Source of the DNA: Lamellibrachia columna
Lineage: Eukaryota; Annelida; Polychaeta; Sabellida; Siboglinidae
Direction of reading: 5' to 3'
Length of the DNA stretch: 64,000 bases
Assembly: GCA_963662155.1 (NCBI GenBank)
Contig: OY759271.1
Span: 41,613,000-41,676,999 of the forward strand
The notes under the pieces were generated by a model that was not told where the DNA came from, did not search any database, and was given only the letters and a program-made list of their open reading frames with translations. The translations under genes and the position numbers were made by a program. Numbering within the stretch: position 1 is the stretch's first letter; each line of letters starts with the position of its first letter. Positions 1 through 11,217 of the stretch are shown piece by piece.

Positions 1-3000
1 CTCCACAACCAGTTCGTATTCACTGCTGAAGCACCTCCCGGCTGTTCAATCGAGCCACATGTTGCAATCCACAGTGATGCAGCCCGAATGGCATAGATCA
101 TCTCTATGGGATGACTCGTACACTTCACTAGAGGGCGCTGCTTCACCAACACCGTCCCTGTATTCGCACTTCGCGTCTTTGGAAACGTATACTTCAACAG
201 TCATTGAACGTGAAGGAATCTCCACGAGTGTTGATACAGCGACTGATACGACGGCCTTGCGTCACTTTCAGTCGGCCTTAGATGTAACGGCTGGTTCCAT
301 ATACGCGACAACAACACTTGATTCACAGTATGGCGGTGTTGCCACAGAACTCCACCCAACTGATAGTAGTTTGCATGACATGTCTACTATATCAGATAAT
401 GCGTGGAAAGCAGACCAAGAGACTTCGTTAGCAACATTCGCATCACATACTAAGTCACATACAAACAGTGTTTCTTATCGAGATTCATCTTTTATTCAAT
501 CTAAAACTGAAAGTGAAACGGCACTGAAAACGACGTTTCACATACCATCACCGCCGATGTTTGTTCTTCCATCGGGTGTTTCCGATATTTTTGAAGACGA
601 GATGTTAAGTAAAAGTAATACAGCCATATTGTCAACATCAACAGCAACTACTGATGGTGATACCCCATCACTAACTACTTATACCACCAGAAAATCTTCA
701 CCCGGAGCAACGCCATACAACTCTTTCAACGAAGGAGCAATTAGTTCAACAGCTACAGTCGAGTTAGATTCAAGGGCCGAAAACGTACTAACCGATATAT
801 ACACGGTCTTCCAAACTGTTTCCATGGCAACGTCTGATGACGCTGGAGCTCCAACGATTGGTCCTCCCGTCGCTACGTCACAAGAGAAAGGCGCTACTTC
901 CCATTTAGATAGCGTAACATCGTCAGCAGAAATGTCACCACCGCATATCGGACACATTCCACCTACAAAGACAATCTCACCAACAGCAGTTGCTAGTTCT
1001 TCAACATCCACACTAATGTCAAGCTATTTGTTGACCTCAAATGACCCCCAAATGCCTGATTCTAACGTTGACTCTTTCTACGGCAAGTACGTGATGTCGA
1101 CTATTCCACAAATACCACCTTCTGGTTCGCCTTACATCACACAGGACGTGCCAAAAAGAACACGCACTGTCGTAGATTCTTCGGTAATCTCAACAGGTAT
1201 TTCTGTGTCGTCACTCTTTATACATTCGACGTCAACTAGTTCTACAACTACAGCAACTTCAAGTTCTGAAGTAGTGTTAAATTATAGCACACTGCCAACA
1301 TACATTTTGGATTCAAGTTCTGTCGTATTTCAAAGTTCTGCGGCTGTGCAAGATTCTCGCGTAATGTTAATTTTCACTGTTGCCACAGAATCTTACCCTG
1401 AACCGATTTCAATATCGGGTCATGCTGACACACCTGGATCAACTCATAGCGCACAACCAACTATTTCTTTATCGCACATTTCAACAGAAAGGTCATTTAG
1501 GAGCGAAATATCACATTACAGTGTCACTGCACATTACAGTGGCACTGCACATTCAACTTCAACTGCAAAACTATATTCGACTAAACACGAGACTGTTGCA
1601 AGCCAAACGTTCACGGTTACATATACTCCACCAGATAGACCAACCAGATCAACAAGACCAACCAGACCAACCAGACCAACCAGACCAACCAGACCAACCA
1701 GACCAACCAGACCAACCAGACCAACAAAACCAACGTCGCCAGAAATGAACACATCAAAATCTTTCGTAACAGAAGATCCCACAGCGGAAAGAGGAACAAC
1801 TTTAAAAGAAACATCAGCAACTGCAAATGAACCATCAACAGTGACAACAGAAGAAGAAACGACAGCATTGCAGATTACAGCAATGACAGAGACGCCAACG
1901 AAATTACCAACGACACCGCAAGAACCAGCAACAACAATAGAAACACAAAAACAAACAACACAAGAGCCAACACAAACACAACAACAAACAACACACACAT
2001 CAACAAAAGCACAAGAACAAACAACGCAAACATCAACAAAGATACACAAACAAATAGCACAAAAATCTACAATAACCCAAAAACAGACAATAAAACAAGA
2101 GCAAACAACGCAAAAACCAAATACACAAAACCCAATAACACAAGTACCAACAATACAAGAACCTACAACACAAGAATCAATAACACAAGAATCAATAACA
2201 CAAGAACCTTCAACACAAGAACCAACAACACAAGAACCTACAACACAAGAACCTACAACACAAGAACCTACAACACAAGAATCAATAACACAAGCAGCTA
2301 CAACACAAGAACCAACAACACAAGAACCAACAATACAAGAACCTACAACACAAGTACCTACAACACAAGAACCTACAACACAAGAAGCTACAACACAAGA
2401 ACCTACAACACAAGAACCTACAACACAAGAACCTACAACACAAGAACCTACAACACAAGAATCAATAACACAAGAACCTTCAACACAAGAACCAACAACA
2501 CAAGAACTTACAACACAACAACCAACTACACAAGAACCAACAACACAAGAAAAAATAACACAAGAAAAAATAACACAAGAAGCTACAACACAAGACGCTA
2601 CAACACAAGAACCAACAACACAAGAACCAACAACACAAGAAGCTACAACACAAGAACCAACAACACAAGAACCTACAACACAAGAAGCTACAACACAAGA
2701 ACCAACAACACAAGAACCAATAACACAAGAACCTTCAATACAAGAACCAACAACACAAGAACTTACAACACAACAACCAACAACACAAGAACAAATAACA
2801 CAAGAACCAACAATACAAGAATCTACAACACAAGAACCTACAACACAAGAATCAATAACACAAGAATCTACAACACAAGAACCAACAACACAAGAACCAA
2901 CAACACAAGAACCTACAACACAAGAACCTACAACACAAGAACCTACAACACAAGAAGCTACAACACAAGAACCTACAACACAAGAACCTACAACACAAGA

Positions 3001-4721
3001 ATCAACAACACAAGAACCAACAACACAAGAACCTACAACACAAGAAAAAATAACACAAGAACATACAACACAAGAACTTACAACACAACAACCAACAACA
3101 CAAGAAAAAATAACACAAGAATCTACAACACAAGAACCAATAACACAAGAACCAACAACACAAGAACCAACAACACAAGAAAAAATAACACAAGAACCTA
3201 CAACACAAGAACAAACAACACAAGAACCTACAACACAAGAACAAACAACACAAGAACCAACAACACAAGAAAAAATAACACAAGAACCTACAACACAAGA
3301 ACCAACAACACAAGAAGCTACAACACAAGAACCAACAACACAAGAACCAATAACACAAGAACCTACAACACAAGAAGCTACAACACAAGAAGCTACAAAA
3401 CAAGAACCAACTACACAAGAAGCTACAACACAAGAAGCTGCAACACAAGAACCAACAACACAAGAAGCTACAACACAAGAACCTACAACGCAAGAACCAA
3501 CAATACAAGAAGCTACAACACAAGAACCAACAATACAAGAAGCTACAACACAAGAACCAACAATACAAGAAGCTACAACACAGGAACTAATAACACAAGA
3601 ACCTACAACTCACGAACCAACAACACAAGAAGCTACAACACAAGAACCAACAATACAAGAAGCTACAACACAAGAACCAACAATACAAGAAGCTACAACA
3701 CAAGAACCAACAATACAAGAAGCTACAACACAGGAACCAATAACACAAGAACCTACAACTCACGAACCAACAACACAAGAAGCTACAACACAAGAACCAA
3801 CAATACAAGAAGCTACAACACAAGAACCAACAACACAAGAAACTACAACACAAGAACCAATAACACAAGAAGCTACAACACAAGAACCACCAACACAAGA
3901 AGCTACAACAAAAGAACCTACAATACAAGAACTTACAACACAAGAACCAACAACACAAGAACCAACAACAACAACGAAAGAACCAAAAACAGAGGAAAAA
4001 GCAATTAGTTCAACAGTTATAAAACCCACAGCAACTGAACTAACATCAGTTAGGACAACAAAATTCCCTTCAATTGCTGAACCAACGACAGAATTAGAAC
4101 CACAGACAACAAGGTTCACAACTTCATCAGGAGAGGTTTCACAACAATCAACACTCGCTTCAACTACACCACATGAGTCTACCCTATCCGACAACATGAC
4201 GCCAACAGAACTAGTTTCCAACGAACAACCAGTGACGACAATTGCCCCAATGACAACTCAAGAAATGGATTCGTCTGTCAAAACAACAATTTCGACGGCA
4301 GCACAAACAAGAACAGTTATTGTGCTACCGAAATTAGAACAACACACGACAACAAGATCACCGATAAATAAACAAGAAACAACTCAATCACCAGAACCTA
4401 TGACATCAGAAGTAACGACGACGACGCGACATGTGACCTCAACAGAACTCCTTCCTACACTGAAATCGACGACAATCAGGGACGTTATTTATACCACAAA
4501 CACGATTTCATTTGTAAGACACACAACCGCTAAACCAACAGCTTCACGTCCCATGGCAGACAACCTGACAGCGATATGTACTGCTACAAGCAGCACGCTC
4601 GCGACAGGTCTGTTGCCAGATCTGGCTTTGAAAGTTCTGAGAAATCTACTGCTGGTGACAGTTAAACCTGTGTTTGGGCAAGACATCAACGACGGGCAGT
4701 ATCGGAAGTATGTGCAACGAG
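1..4721 (+). CDS. KIAA1549L-like: KIAA1549L-like exon: giant Ser/Thr-rich mucin-like ectodomain (5' partial)
   Basis: The frame (codons starting at position 2) is open to the window edge, so the ATG at 59 is probably just an internal Met. The exon encodes about 1,573 residues, almost all extracellular. The first ~540 are Ser/Thr/Pro-rich without clear repeats. Then come about 9 TRP tripeptides (1631-1730), about 120 TTQEP-type pentapeptides (about 2100-3966), and a unique Thr-rich tail to 4721. Such composition predicts dense O-glycosylation. The conceptual ORF ends at TAG 4724-4726, but a donor CGAG|GTTAGT at 4721/4722 leaves phase 1, matching the acceptor at 5175. A very large second exon is also typical of the vertebrate genes. 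The repeat array is likely to vary in length between individuals. Confidence 0.85.
1631..1730 (+). repeat. 9-bp coding minisatellite encoding Thr-Arg-Pro
   Basis: The unit ACCAACCAG is repeated about nine to ten times and encodes TRP/RPT. It sits at the boundary between the non-repetitive N-terminal part and the TTQEP array. The Arg residues make this the only strongly basic part of the ectodomain. Confidence 0.9.
2100..3966 (+). repeat. 15-bp coding minisatellite encoding TTQEP, about 120 copies
   Basis: The unit ACAACACAAGAACCA varies at the fifth residue (P, A, S, K, L, Q) and in the second Thr codon (ACA to ATA, giving I). Length stays a multiple of 15 bp, so the frame is kept throughout. 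From about 3571 a 150-bp higher-order unit (ten pentapeptides) is repeated: the marker codons CAG GAA ... ACT CAC GAA recur exactly 150 bp apart (3601 and 3751). This shows recent unequal exchange or slippage. Confidence 0.95.
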
Positions 4722-5174
4722 GTTAGTGATACCATTACGCATACCATGTGGTGTCTCGTGTGTCAGTTAAATCACATTCATTTTGGTGTCATCGTCGTCG
4801 CCATTGTCGTCATCATCATACTCGTCATCAATGTCGTCACCATCGTCTTCGTAATCATCATCATCGTCATCATCATCGTTGCTATTAGTTTTCGTTGTTG
4901 TTTTGACGCATTATTTTAATTTGTTCTTTGATGATTTGGCGACCACCTGTGCTGTACCTGTAATGTACCAGTAATGTACATGTGTTGTACCTGTGCTGTA
5001 CCTGTACTTTACCTGTACTGTACTGTTCTTAGTCAACCTCATCATCACCATAAAAATCTCTAGGTGCAATGTGTTTGCTTTGTTCAACATGTAGTCGTTG
5101 CTGGGTGTTAGATTGGAAATATTGCTACTGTGCTTCAGAAAACAACACCATTATTATTAACGATGTATGTATAG
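4722..5174 (+). other. Intron with trinucleotide and GTACCTGT repeats
   Basis: This 453-bp phase-1 intron holds a degenerate ATC/GTC trinucleotide run at about 4784-4890. A run of GTACCTGTA-like 11-12 bp units lies at about 4948-5023. It ends at the acceptor TATAG|G at 5174/5175. The small open frame across the trinucleotide run is a by-product of the repeat. Confidence 0.6.
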
Positions 5175-5287
5175 GTTTGCTGAGGTCTTATCTGGTCGGC
5201 CAAACGAGAGAGATCGTAGGCGACAGAAGGAAGCGGGCGACCCAGTTGGATGTGTTGCCACCTAATCCGTTCAACGCGATAGTCACG
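5175..5287 (+). CDS. KIAA1549L-like: KIAA1549L-like exon with RRKR dibasic (furin-like) site
   Basis: This 113-nt exon completes the phase-1 codon from 4721 (GGT, Gly) and reads LLRSYLVGQTREIVGDRRKR then ATQLDVLPPNPFNAIVT. It ends in phase 0 at ACG|GTATGA. RRKR followed by AT is a good proprotein-convertase consensus. It aligns with the RRFKRAT I recall from human KIAA1549, about the same distance before the membrane helix. The exon therefore probably marks a cleavage point that splits the mucin part from the membrane stub. The frame upstream of 5175 is also open (Met at 5069), but that lacks family resemblance. Confidence 0.8.
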
Positions 5288-5318
5288 GTATGACACATGT
5301 TTTGGTTGTCAACTGTCT

Positions 5319-5568
5319 GCAACACACACACACGCACACGCACACGCACACGCGCACGCGCCCGCGCACGCGCACGCGCACGCGCACGCGCACGCACACG
5401 CACACGCACACGCACACGCACACGCACACGCACACGCACACGCACACGCACACGCACACGCACACGCACACGCACACGCACACGCACACGCACACGCACA
5501 CGCACACGCACACGCACACGCACACGCACACGCACACGCACACGCACACGCACACGCACACACACAGC
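5319..5568 (+). repeat. (CACACG)n/(CG)n microsatellite in intron
   Basis: About 250 bp of alternating CA and CG dinucleotides begin 30 bp after the donor at 5288. The CG-rich core (about 5345-5395) is alternating purine-pyrimidine DNA and could adopt Z-form. The open frames it creates (TH, TR and similar) are artefacts. Confidence 0.95.
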
Positions 5569-6236
5569 GGGGCTCAGGCAGAACGCTTTACAACATGTGT
5601 CTATCGCATGCTAATAAATCTTCAACATTAGGCATCCGAACTTCTCCATATGGGTCTGTGCTGGACTTAGTCGGATGGGTTCGCTTGTGGACTCTTTGTA
5701 TATGGCTGGTGAAGAACATAATGTTTTCTCAGAAATTGCAGTACACCCAGTATGTGTTCTGATAAATTGGGGTTTAGAACGAACCTACGAACTCTAGCTG
5801 AATCCATGCCATATATGTGTTTGGTGATTAAATGTTATATTTAGTGCAACTGCTATGCTGCTGTCTATATGTCTTGGAGTACGCATCAGAAGTCGGATAC
5901 AATGGCAGTAAAACTCTTTCTGGGAAAACATTTCTTTCGAAATGCAAACTAAAACGTTAACCATCATTGACAATATGATATGAGTAGACAGTGAAGTGTT
6001 GATCTTGCATCTACGAAATAGCAGAGCGAAATGGTTACGTCACTGATGGCATTCTCTGTGCTATATAAATCTTCGTGAAACGGGATAACTGTTGACAAAA
6101 CAATGCACTTGCACGTGCAAGAAACGATTTACCAAAATATTGTCAAAACGATATTGCCCGGCTGTAATTAAAATTAATTAATGTTCCCGTATGTATTTCC
6201 TCAGCAGTTTATCAAGACTGTGTTTGTGTCTATTAG

Positions 6237-6386
6237 ATGACGTCTACGGAGGCCGCCAGAGACGACGTTGTTCAGCTGACGTTCTACGTTCGTCACGGTG
6301 TCTCCGCTGTCGTATCGGCAGAGAAAGTCACCCAGGTCTACTCGAGACTGCAGCCGGTCGAACTCGCCGCCTACATCGGCGCTCAG
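6237..6386 (+). CDS. KIAA1549L-like: KIAA1549L-like exon: juxtamembrane SEA-like segment
   Basis: This 150-nt, 50-codon exon (phase 0-0) lies between acceptor TATTAG|ATG and donor CTCAG|GTATGG. It contains QLTFYVRHGVSAVVSAEKV followed by TQVYSRLQPVELAAYIGAQ. The pattern beta-strand, turn, helix (AEKVTQVYSRL), then hydrophobic residues ending in 'GAQV' parallels the ELTYYVLYNG...LTLGHHVL segment I recall just before the membrane helix of human KIAA1549. The SEA-like label is my inference from the compact juxtamembrane fold pattern, not a domain hit. Confidence 0.8.
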
Positions 6387-6397
6387 GTATGGTGAAC

Positions 6398-6447
6398 TCG
6401 AACGCACGCACGCACACATGCACGCACACATGCACACACGCACGCCC
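6398..6447 (+). repeat. Short (CACGCACACATG)n repeat
   Basis: A short imperfect run of ACGCAC and ACACATG units follows the donor at 6387. It is simple intronic sequence with no coding value. Confidence 0.75.
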
Positions 6448-7035
6448 GCACGTGTTATGCGTCAAATCGTATTAAATCGATACTACGTTAATAAGTTAAA
6501 AGTAAATACTAAAAAATATTCACTTTTAAATATTATCATTTACTTTTAGCTTATTTTAATTAGTGTTTTTATGTTATTATTAATTATTATTTAATGTTTG
6601 GGGATCAGTTTCTACACTCAAAGCTGTCCTCGAAAGTAAATTAGCAATGTAACAAAATCGTGAAGTCGCAACTACGTGAATGTCAGTCCGTCACCAATGT
6701 TCATTTAACTTGTTATTTTGTGTAACTGTTATTTGAAATTGTAATGCTTACTCTACTGAACTGGTCAAACAAAAACGGGAAATACTTTTAGAAAAGGCTA
6801 CAGTTGGAAAAAGAATATCTAGGCAACTATTTCTCCTAAGCGAATTAAATAATAATGATCACGTTACAAAGACAGCATTTTAAAGACATAATCTTGCAGC
6901 ATTTCATGAAGTTGCATGCCAAGTGGTGCTTTCTGGTGAAACGATTATTGTTGTAAATAGCAACACACCTACAGATTACAGTGATTCAGCTCCAGTTATT
7001 CAGGTCGTGACTACGACACGGGTGGTTCACTTCAG

Positions 7036-7263
7036 GTACTGACGATGCCAGCCCCACTGAGCGCGGTCGTGGCAGCGGCAGCAGATGGCAAATCTCCATC
7101 GTCGTCGTCGTCGTCCTCTGTCAACTGGTGGGTCGTCGTCATCATAGTTCTACTGTTGCTCGCTGTCCTCGTCGCCGTGCTGTTGATTGTCGTGTGGTAC
7201 AAGCGTGTTCGTCGGTCCGGCAGTATCGGTGTGCCGACCCCCGTCCACGGCTCGCAGCCTTAC
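7036..7263 (+). CDS. KIAA1549L-like: KIAA1549L-like exon: transmembrane helix
   Basis: This 228-nt, 76-codon exon (phase 0-0) runs from TTCAG|GTACTG to CTTAC|GTAAGT. It starts VLTMPAP, then has an Ala/Ser linker with a serine run. A hydrophobic helix WWVVVIIVLLLLAVLVAVLL (about 7126-7197) follows, then a basic stop-transfer WYKRVRRSG. This orientation puts the mucin region outside the cell and the following exons in the cytosol. The human relatives have a similar I/V-rich helix followed by a basic stretch at this point. Confidence 0.88.
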
Positions 7264-7501
7264 GTAAGTCAAGTGTCACAGGTCACGCACGGAATACCGT
7301 GTCGAGTTATGTATGGTATTACTTCGTTGCTACGTCCCTTCGCAAAATTATTTGGTCCTTTTTTATTACTGAATAAAGCAACAGTTTGGTTCTTGGTGAC
7401 ATCCACTGATTTAAATCTTCTAATGTTAACATTTTGAAATGAGACAATAGATGGCAATATTTTGTATACTCACTTTTGATTTAACACGTTTGGCGTAATA
7501 T

Positions 7502-7912
7502 TCACGTTGTTATATCATACGGGGCACGTTGTTATATCTTACGAGGCACGTTGTTATATCATACGGGGCACATTGTTATATAATACGGGGCACGTTGTTA
7601 TATCATACGGGACACGTTGTTATATCATACGGGACACGTTGTTATATCATACGGGACACGTTGTTATAGCATACGAGACACATTGTTATATAATACGGCG
7701 CACGTTGTTATATCATACGGGACACGTTGTTATATCATACGGGACACGTTGTTATATCATACGGGACACGTTGTTATATCATACGGGACACGTTGTTATA
7801 TCATACGAGACACTTTGTTATATCATACGGGGCACGTTGTTATATCATACGGGACACGTTGTTATATCATACGGGACACGTTGTTATATCATACGGGACA
7901 CGTTGTTATAGC
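7502..7912 (+). repeat. 22-bp minisatellite, about 18 copies
   Basis: The unit CACGTTGTTATATCATACGGGA varies at G/A positions near its end. It is intronic. Because 22 is not a multiple of 3, all three frames cycle through it, which explains the spurious open frames over this array. Confidence 0.95.
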
Positions 7913-8163
7913 AAAGAACACGTGGAAGCAAAGCAAGTGTTACTTGTTCGTGTTGTTGTTATTACATTAATTTGATTATACACATTTATACACAGTAAAC
8001 TTAACACTGTAGATGGTCACAGCTTCATGTATGAAGCTTTAGGATGCACATTCCCGGATTCTTACATAACAAACAATTGTAAAGGACATAAATTATTTAA
8101 TGTAGTATGAAAAAATAGTGAATAGCAATATATCTGTAATGCGACTTCTACTTGATTGAATGG

Positions 8164-8253
8164 TACACACACCTACGCACTCACGCACTCACGCACTCAC
8201 GCACACACGCACTCACGCACACACGCACACACGCACACACGCACACACGCACG
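8164..8253 (+). repeat. (CACACG/CACTCACG)n simple repeat
   Basis: About 90 bp of ACGCACTC and ACGCACAC units in the intron after the transmembrane exon. Confidence 0.85.
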
Positions 8254-8446
8254 GACATAGAGATATTTGTCAATTTTGTTTTTAAACATATTCATGCTGC
8301 TAGCATTTGCAGTACTGGTTATAAACCAGTACACTAGGCTTCACGTGTGAAACAGAGCGTTCACACATCGTGGTTAAATATTTGTTGGTCTGTCAGTCAT
8401 TGTCAGCGCACAACTTGTTGGCTGAGCCTTCGGTGCGAGCGGTCCG

Positions 8447-8662
8447 AGCGTCGTTGTAACAACTTGCCCTAATACAATTGTAACAACTTGCCCTAATACA
8501 ATTGTAACAACTTGCCCTAATACAATTGTAACAACTTGCCCTAATACAATTGTAACAACTTGCCCTAATACAATTGTAACAACTTGCCCTAATACAATTG
8601 TAACAACTTGCCCTAATACAATTGTAACAACTTGCCCTAATACAATTGTAACAACTTGCCCC
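8447..8662 (+). repeat. 24-bp minisatellite with palindromic core, about 9 copies
   Basis: The unit TTGTAACAACTTGCCCTAATACAA is repeated about nine times almost without change. Each unit junction forms the perfect palindrome TACAATTGTA. Three degenerate outlying units (AACAACTTGCCCCTG) lie at about 8984-9030, beyond 320 bp of other sequence. Confidence 0.95.
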
Positions 8663-9044
8663 AAACACAATTTGTGCAGTTGAACGCATGTGGGGGATAA
8701 CACATCCAGAATTTCAGTTTATCTTCTGCATGGCATAGCCCCTTATACTATATAGTTTAAATGTTTCAAGTTTCATTCACGAAACGTAAACTGTAGCTGC
8801 TTGAGATGGTATTATGTGGACATAGCCAAAACAGTTTAGGTGGTTAAAAAGGCGTTTTTGTCCACACTTCGTTCATTTCGTCTCCCTAACTCCCGATTTC
8901 TGGACAGTGTGTCCACTGCTGGATTTCCAACCAACTACTATCGATGGTGAATCCATACGTGTGTTATGTTTTCGTAAAACGACCTTGTAACAACTTGCCC
9001 CTGTAATAACTTGCCCCTGTAACAACTAGCCACTGTCTCCCTTG

Positions 9045-9560
9045 CGCTAAAATAAAGTCTGCGTACGTCATCTTCATGAGAACATCTTTCCTGCTGGTCT
9101 TCGTGTTGATTAATTCCATCACCATGATAAACAGTAAAGGGCTAAGTGCACTTCCTTTCCCCAGACTGATGTTAAGCTGAAGCTGGTCCGACATCCCATG
9201 CCCAGTCAATAATCTTCCCTTTGTTCTCCCGCACATTGCTTCTACCATCTTGGCTTCTGTTTTTTGGCATTGCCGTCCATTTCACCGTTGCCAAAACCAT
9301 CTCTATCGGGACAGTGTCAAATGCCTTTTCGAGGTCCACACATCCTAGTGCCATATTACCTTGGCTTTCCAGAATATTATCTACCAGTTGTATAACGCAA
9401 ACATTCAATATGTTGCCCCTATTCCGTTTCTGAATCCCTCCCAATCTTCGCCTAATTCATGTCCCACTCTCTCTCGTATCCTCCCATCAAGAATCCTCTG
9501 TAGCAGCTTCATATATATATTACTTACGAGTGTGATGATTCTGTGTTAGTCACATACATG
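9045..9560 (-). mobile_element. Degenerate non-LTR reverse transcriptase fragment
   Basis: Read on the - strand, this piece shows NIYMKLLQRILDGRIRERVG, VDLEKAFDTVP, GKGSALSPLLFIMVMELI and MTYADF in different frames. These match the order of RT motifs: the palm D in 'LEKAFDTVP', the 'G.ALSPLLF' block, and the catalytic YADD degraded to YADF. Frameshifts separate the motifs, and no endonuclease or 3' end is present. It is a dead fragment, of the RT type often misannotated in animal genomes as craniofacial development protein 2-like. Confidence 0.75.
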
Positions 9561-9651
9561 TAACGCCTCCTTTAACGCAATTCTGAACTTTATGTCATTT
9601 TGGTAGAATGTATTTGATATGGAATATCATTCGTTATATATGTACTTACAG

Positions 9652-9927
9652 ACGAGAGGTTTACGGCAAACGTACAACGTGAACTTCGATCTAGAAAAGG
9701 GAGCTTTAACTGAGCAGCCATGCCGGTCGACACGCGATGATATTTCTCCCCTTGACGATATTGTCTTCGTCACCAGCGAACAGAGGGAATCGCGAACAAA
9801 GAGTCGGTCGGATAAACGCGGCCTACACCACAAGGTGTTTGAAGCACACGACACAGAACCGAAACTTGTCGGGTTTCGAAACACAGCCTACGAGTTGGCA
9901 GAAGTGACGCCTCTTCGCAAAGAGTAC
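9652..9927 (+). CDS. KIAA1549L-like: KIAA1549L-like exon: proximal cytoplasmic tail
   Basis: This 276-nt, 92-codon exon (phase 0-0) lies between TTACAG|ACG and GAGTAC|GTAATT. It encodes a charged segment with Ser/Thr/Asp runs and the tail FRNTAYELAEVTPLRKEY. It follows the transmembrane exon in phase and has coding-like codon composition unlike the AT-rich introns. I do not recognise a specific domain. The donor GTAATT is weaker than its neighbours; exit a few bases earlier is possible. Confidence 0.7.
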
Positions 9928-10024
9928 GTAATTCTTATTATCGTAGTAGAAAGGTTTAGCAAGATTTAACTGTTCGTTATAATAAAAAGAATTCAGAACA
10001 GGGTTTGGGTTTAACAATTAATGT

Positions 10025-10470
10025 TGACACGAAAGTTTCAGAGCAAGGTTGGATGGAGGTTCCAAAGTGTTATCATATCAGGTTATCATAAGGAGGTTAA
10101 GAAGAGATCCGATTGAAGTTTTTTAAGATATTCAATGGGTATGAAAATATTGATAGAAATATTCTTTCTCACTCAAGAAAGATAGTAGAACTAGAGGACA
10201 TGAGTTAAATTTAGTAATGGATCAGTGTAGATTGGATATCAGGAAGTACTCGTTCTCACAGAGGAAAATAAATTAATGGAACAAATTGTCTACGGATTAT
10301 GTAACTGCTAGCAGCGTGAATAGGTTTAAAAACAAGGTTGACACATATCTCAGGAGGGCGGGTTACACGTAGATGAAAATTGATGGACTCTCGATAAGCC
10401 AATGGCTTCCTTGTCCACTTGCCATCTGGACATTTGGCTTGGATGGCAAATCATATTAAATGTTGTTAAA
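10025..10470 (+). mobile_element. CR1/jockey-type LINE, 3'-end fragment
   Basis: The fragment has a short piece matching the 'KVSEQ' region, then jumps to the 3' end (GGTTAAGAAGAGATCCGATT onward). It shares the 3' UTR of the copy at 11218-12655: CTCGATAAGCCAATGGCTTC and the TTGTTAAA tail. It has an internal deletion and several stops, so it is inactive and older than the 11.2-kb copy. Confidence 0.8.
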
Positions 10471-11217
10471 CCATGTTGTCAGGCTAATTTCGAGAAATAG
10501 AGATAAAGGTAAGAATACCCCTGTGCAAAGCAATATATGCTCATATGGAATAATGTAGGTATTGGAGTCATTGAAGGACACAGATTAGCGTTGGCAGAAG
10601 AATAGTGTATATTGAATGAGTGAACGCCTTCATTATCATACGACGATTCACGAATGGAACGCATGATTTACTAATTGTGTTAATACAAACGTATGAATAT
10701 TATTTTTTACAGATGTCCGATAAGGGAGGTTATTTAGAAAAAAAGGACTTTATGTTAATAGTTGGACATATCTACTTAATTAATTGCAATCTGGTGCTTA
10801 AGTGTTGCTTTTGGATGGCAATCTTCTCCAAACTTGTTAGATATGCTAATTTGATTCGGTATATTATGTACCAAAGGTGACTCCTACGGCAGGGACCAAG
10901 TCTTGTTGTACGTTGGTACAATCCAATAACTCCAGACAAATAAAGTCAAGAAAAAGCTTTATGACAACAAGCCCATTAAGAACATATGTGGCTGCATCAA
11001 CGAATGGTACTCACGCATGACTTCGCTAATCTCGGAATCACAGCATCGGAGTCAGAACCATACATCTCGCCGTGGCATCCGACACAGCAATCGCGTGTAC
11101 ACGGTTTTTGAAAGACAATTATGCAAGGTGTTTCTAAATTATCTATAGTATTTTGTATGTTAGATAAACAAAATAAGTAATAGACATACATACATACAGT
11201 TTACACCATATTGTAGC

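Noticed and set aside
2480..4221. Long antisense frames of [13 protein letters not shown] pentapeptides
   Set aside because: Shadow of the 15-bp coding repeat; the sense frame continues into conserved exons.
59..4726. The ATG at 59 and TAG at 4724 as true start and stop of a 1,555-residue protein
   Set aside because: The frame is open to the window edge, and a good phase-matched donor lies three bases before the stop; the protein continues into a transmembrane exon.
5188..5631. Several open frames of TH, TR, RV, CV or AC dipeptides on both strands
   Set aside because: They are produced by the (CACACG)n/(CG)n microsatellite; no splice logic or homology supports them.
7507..7975. Open frames of VISYGTRCYIIRDTLLYHTGH type
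   Set aside because: 22-bp minisatellite in an intron; all three frames open for the same reason.
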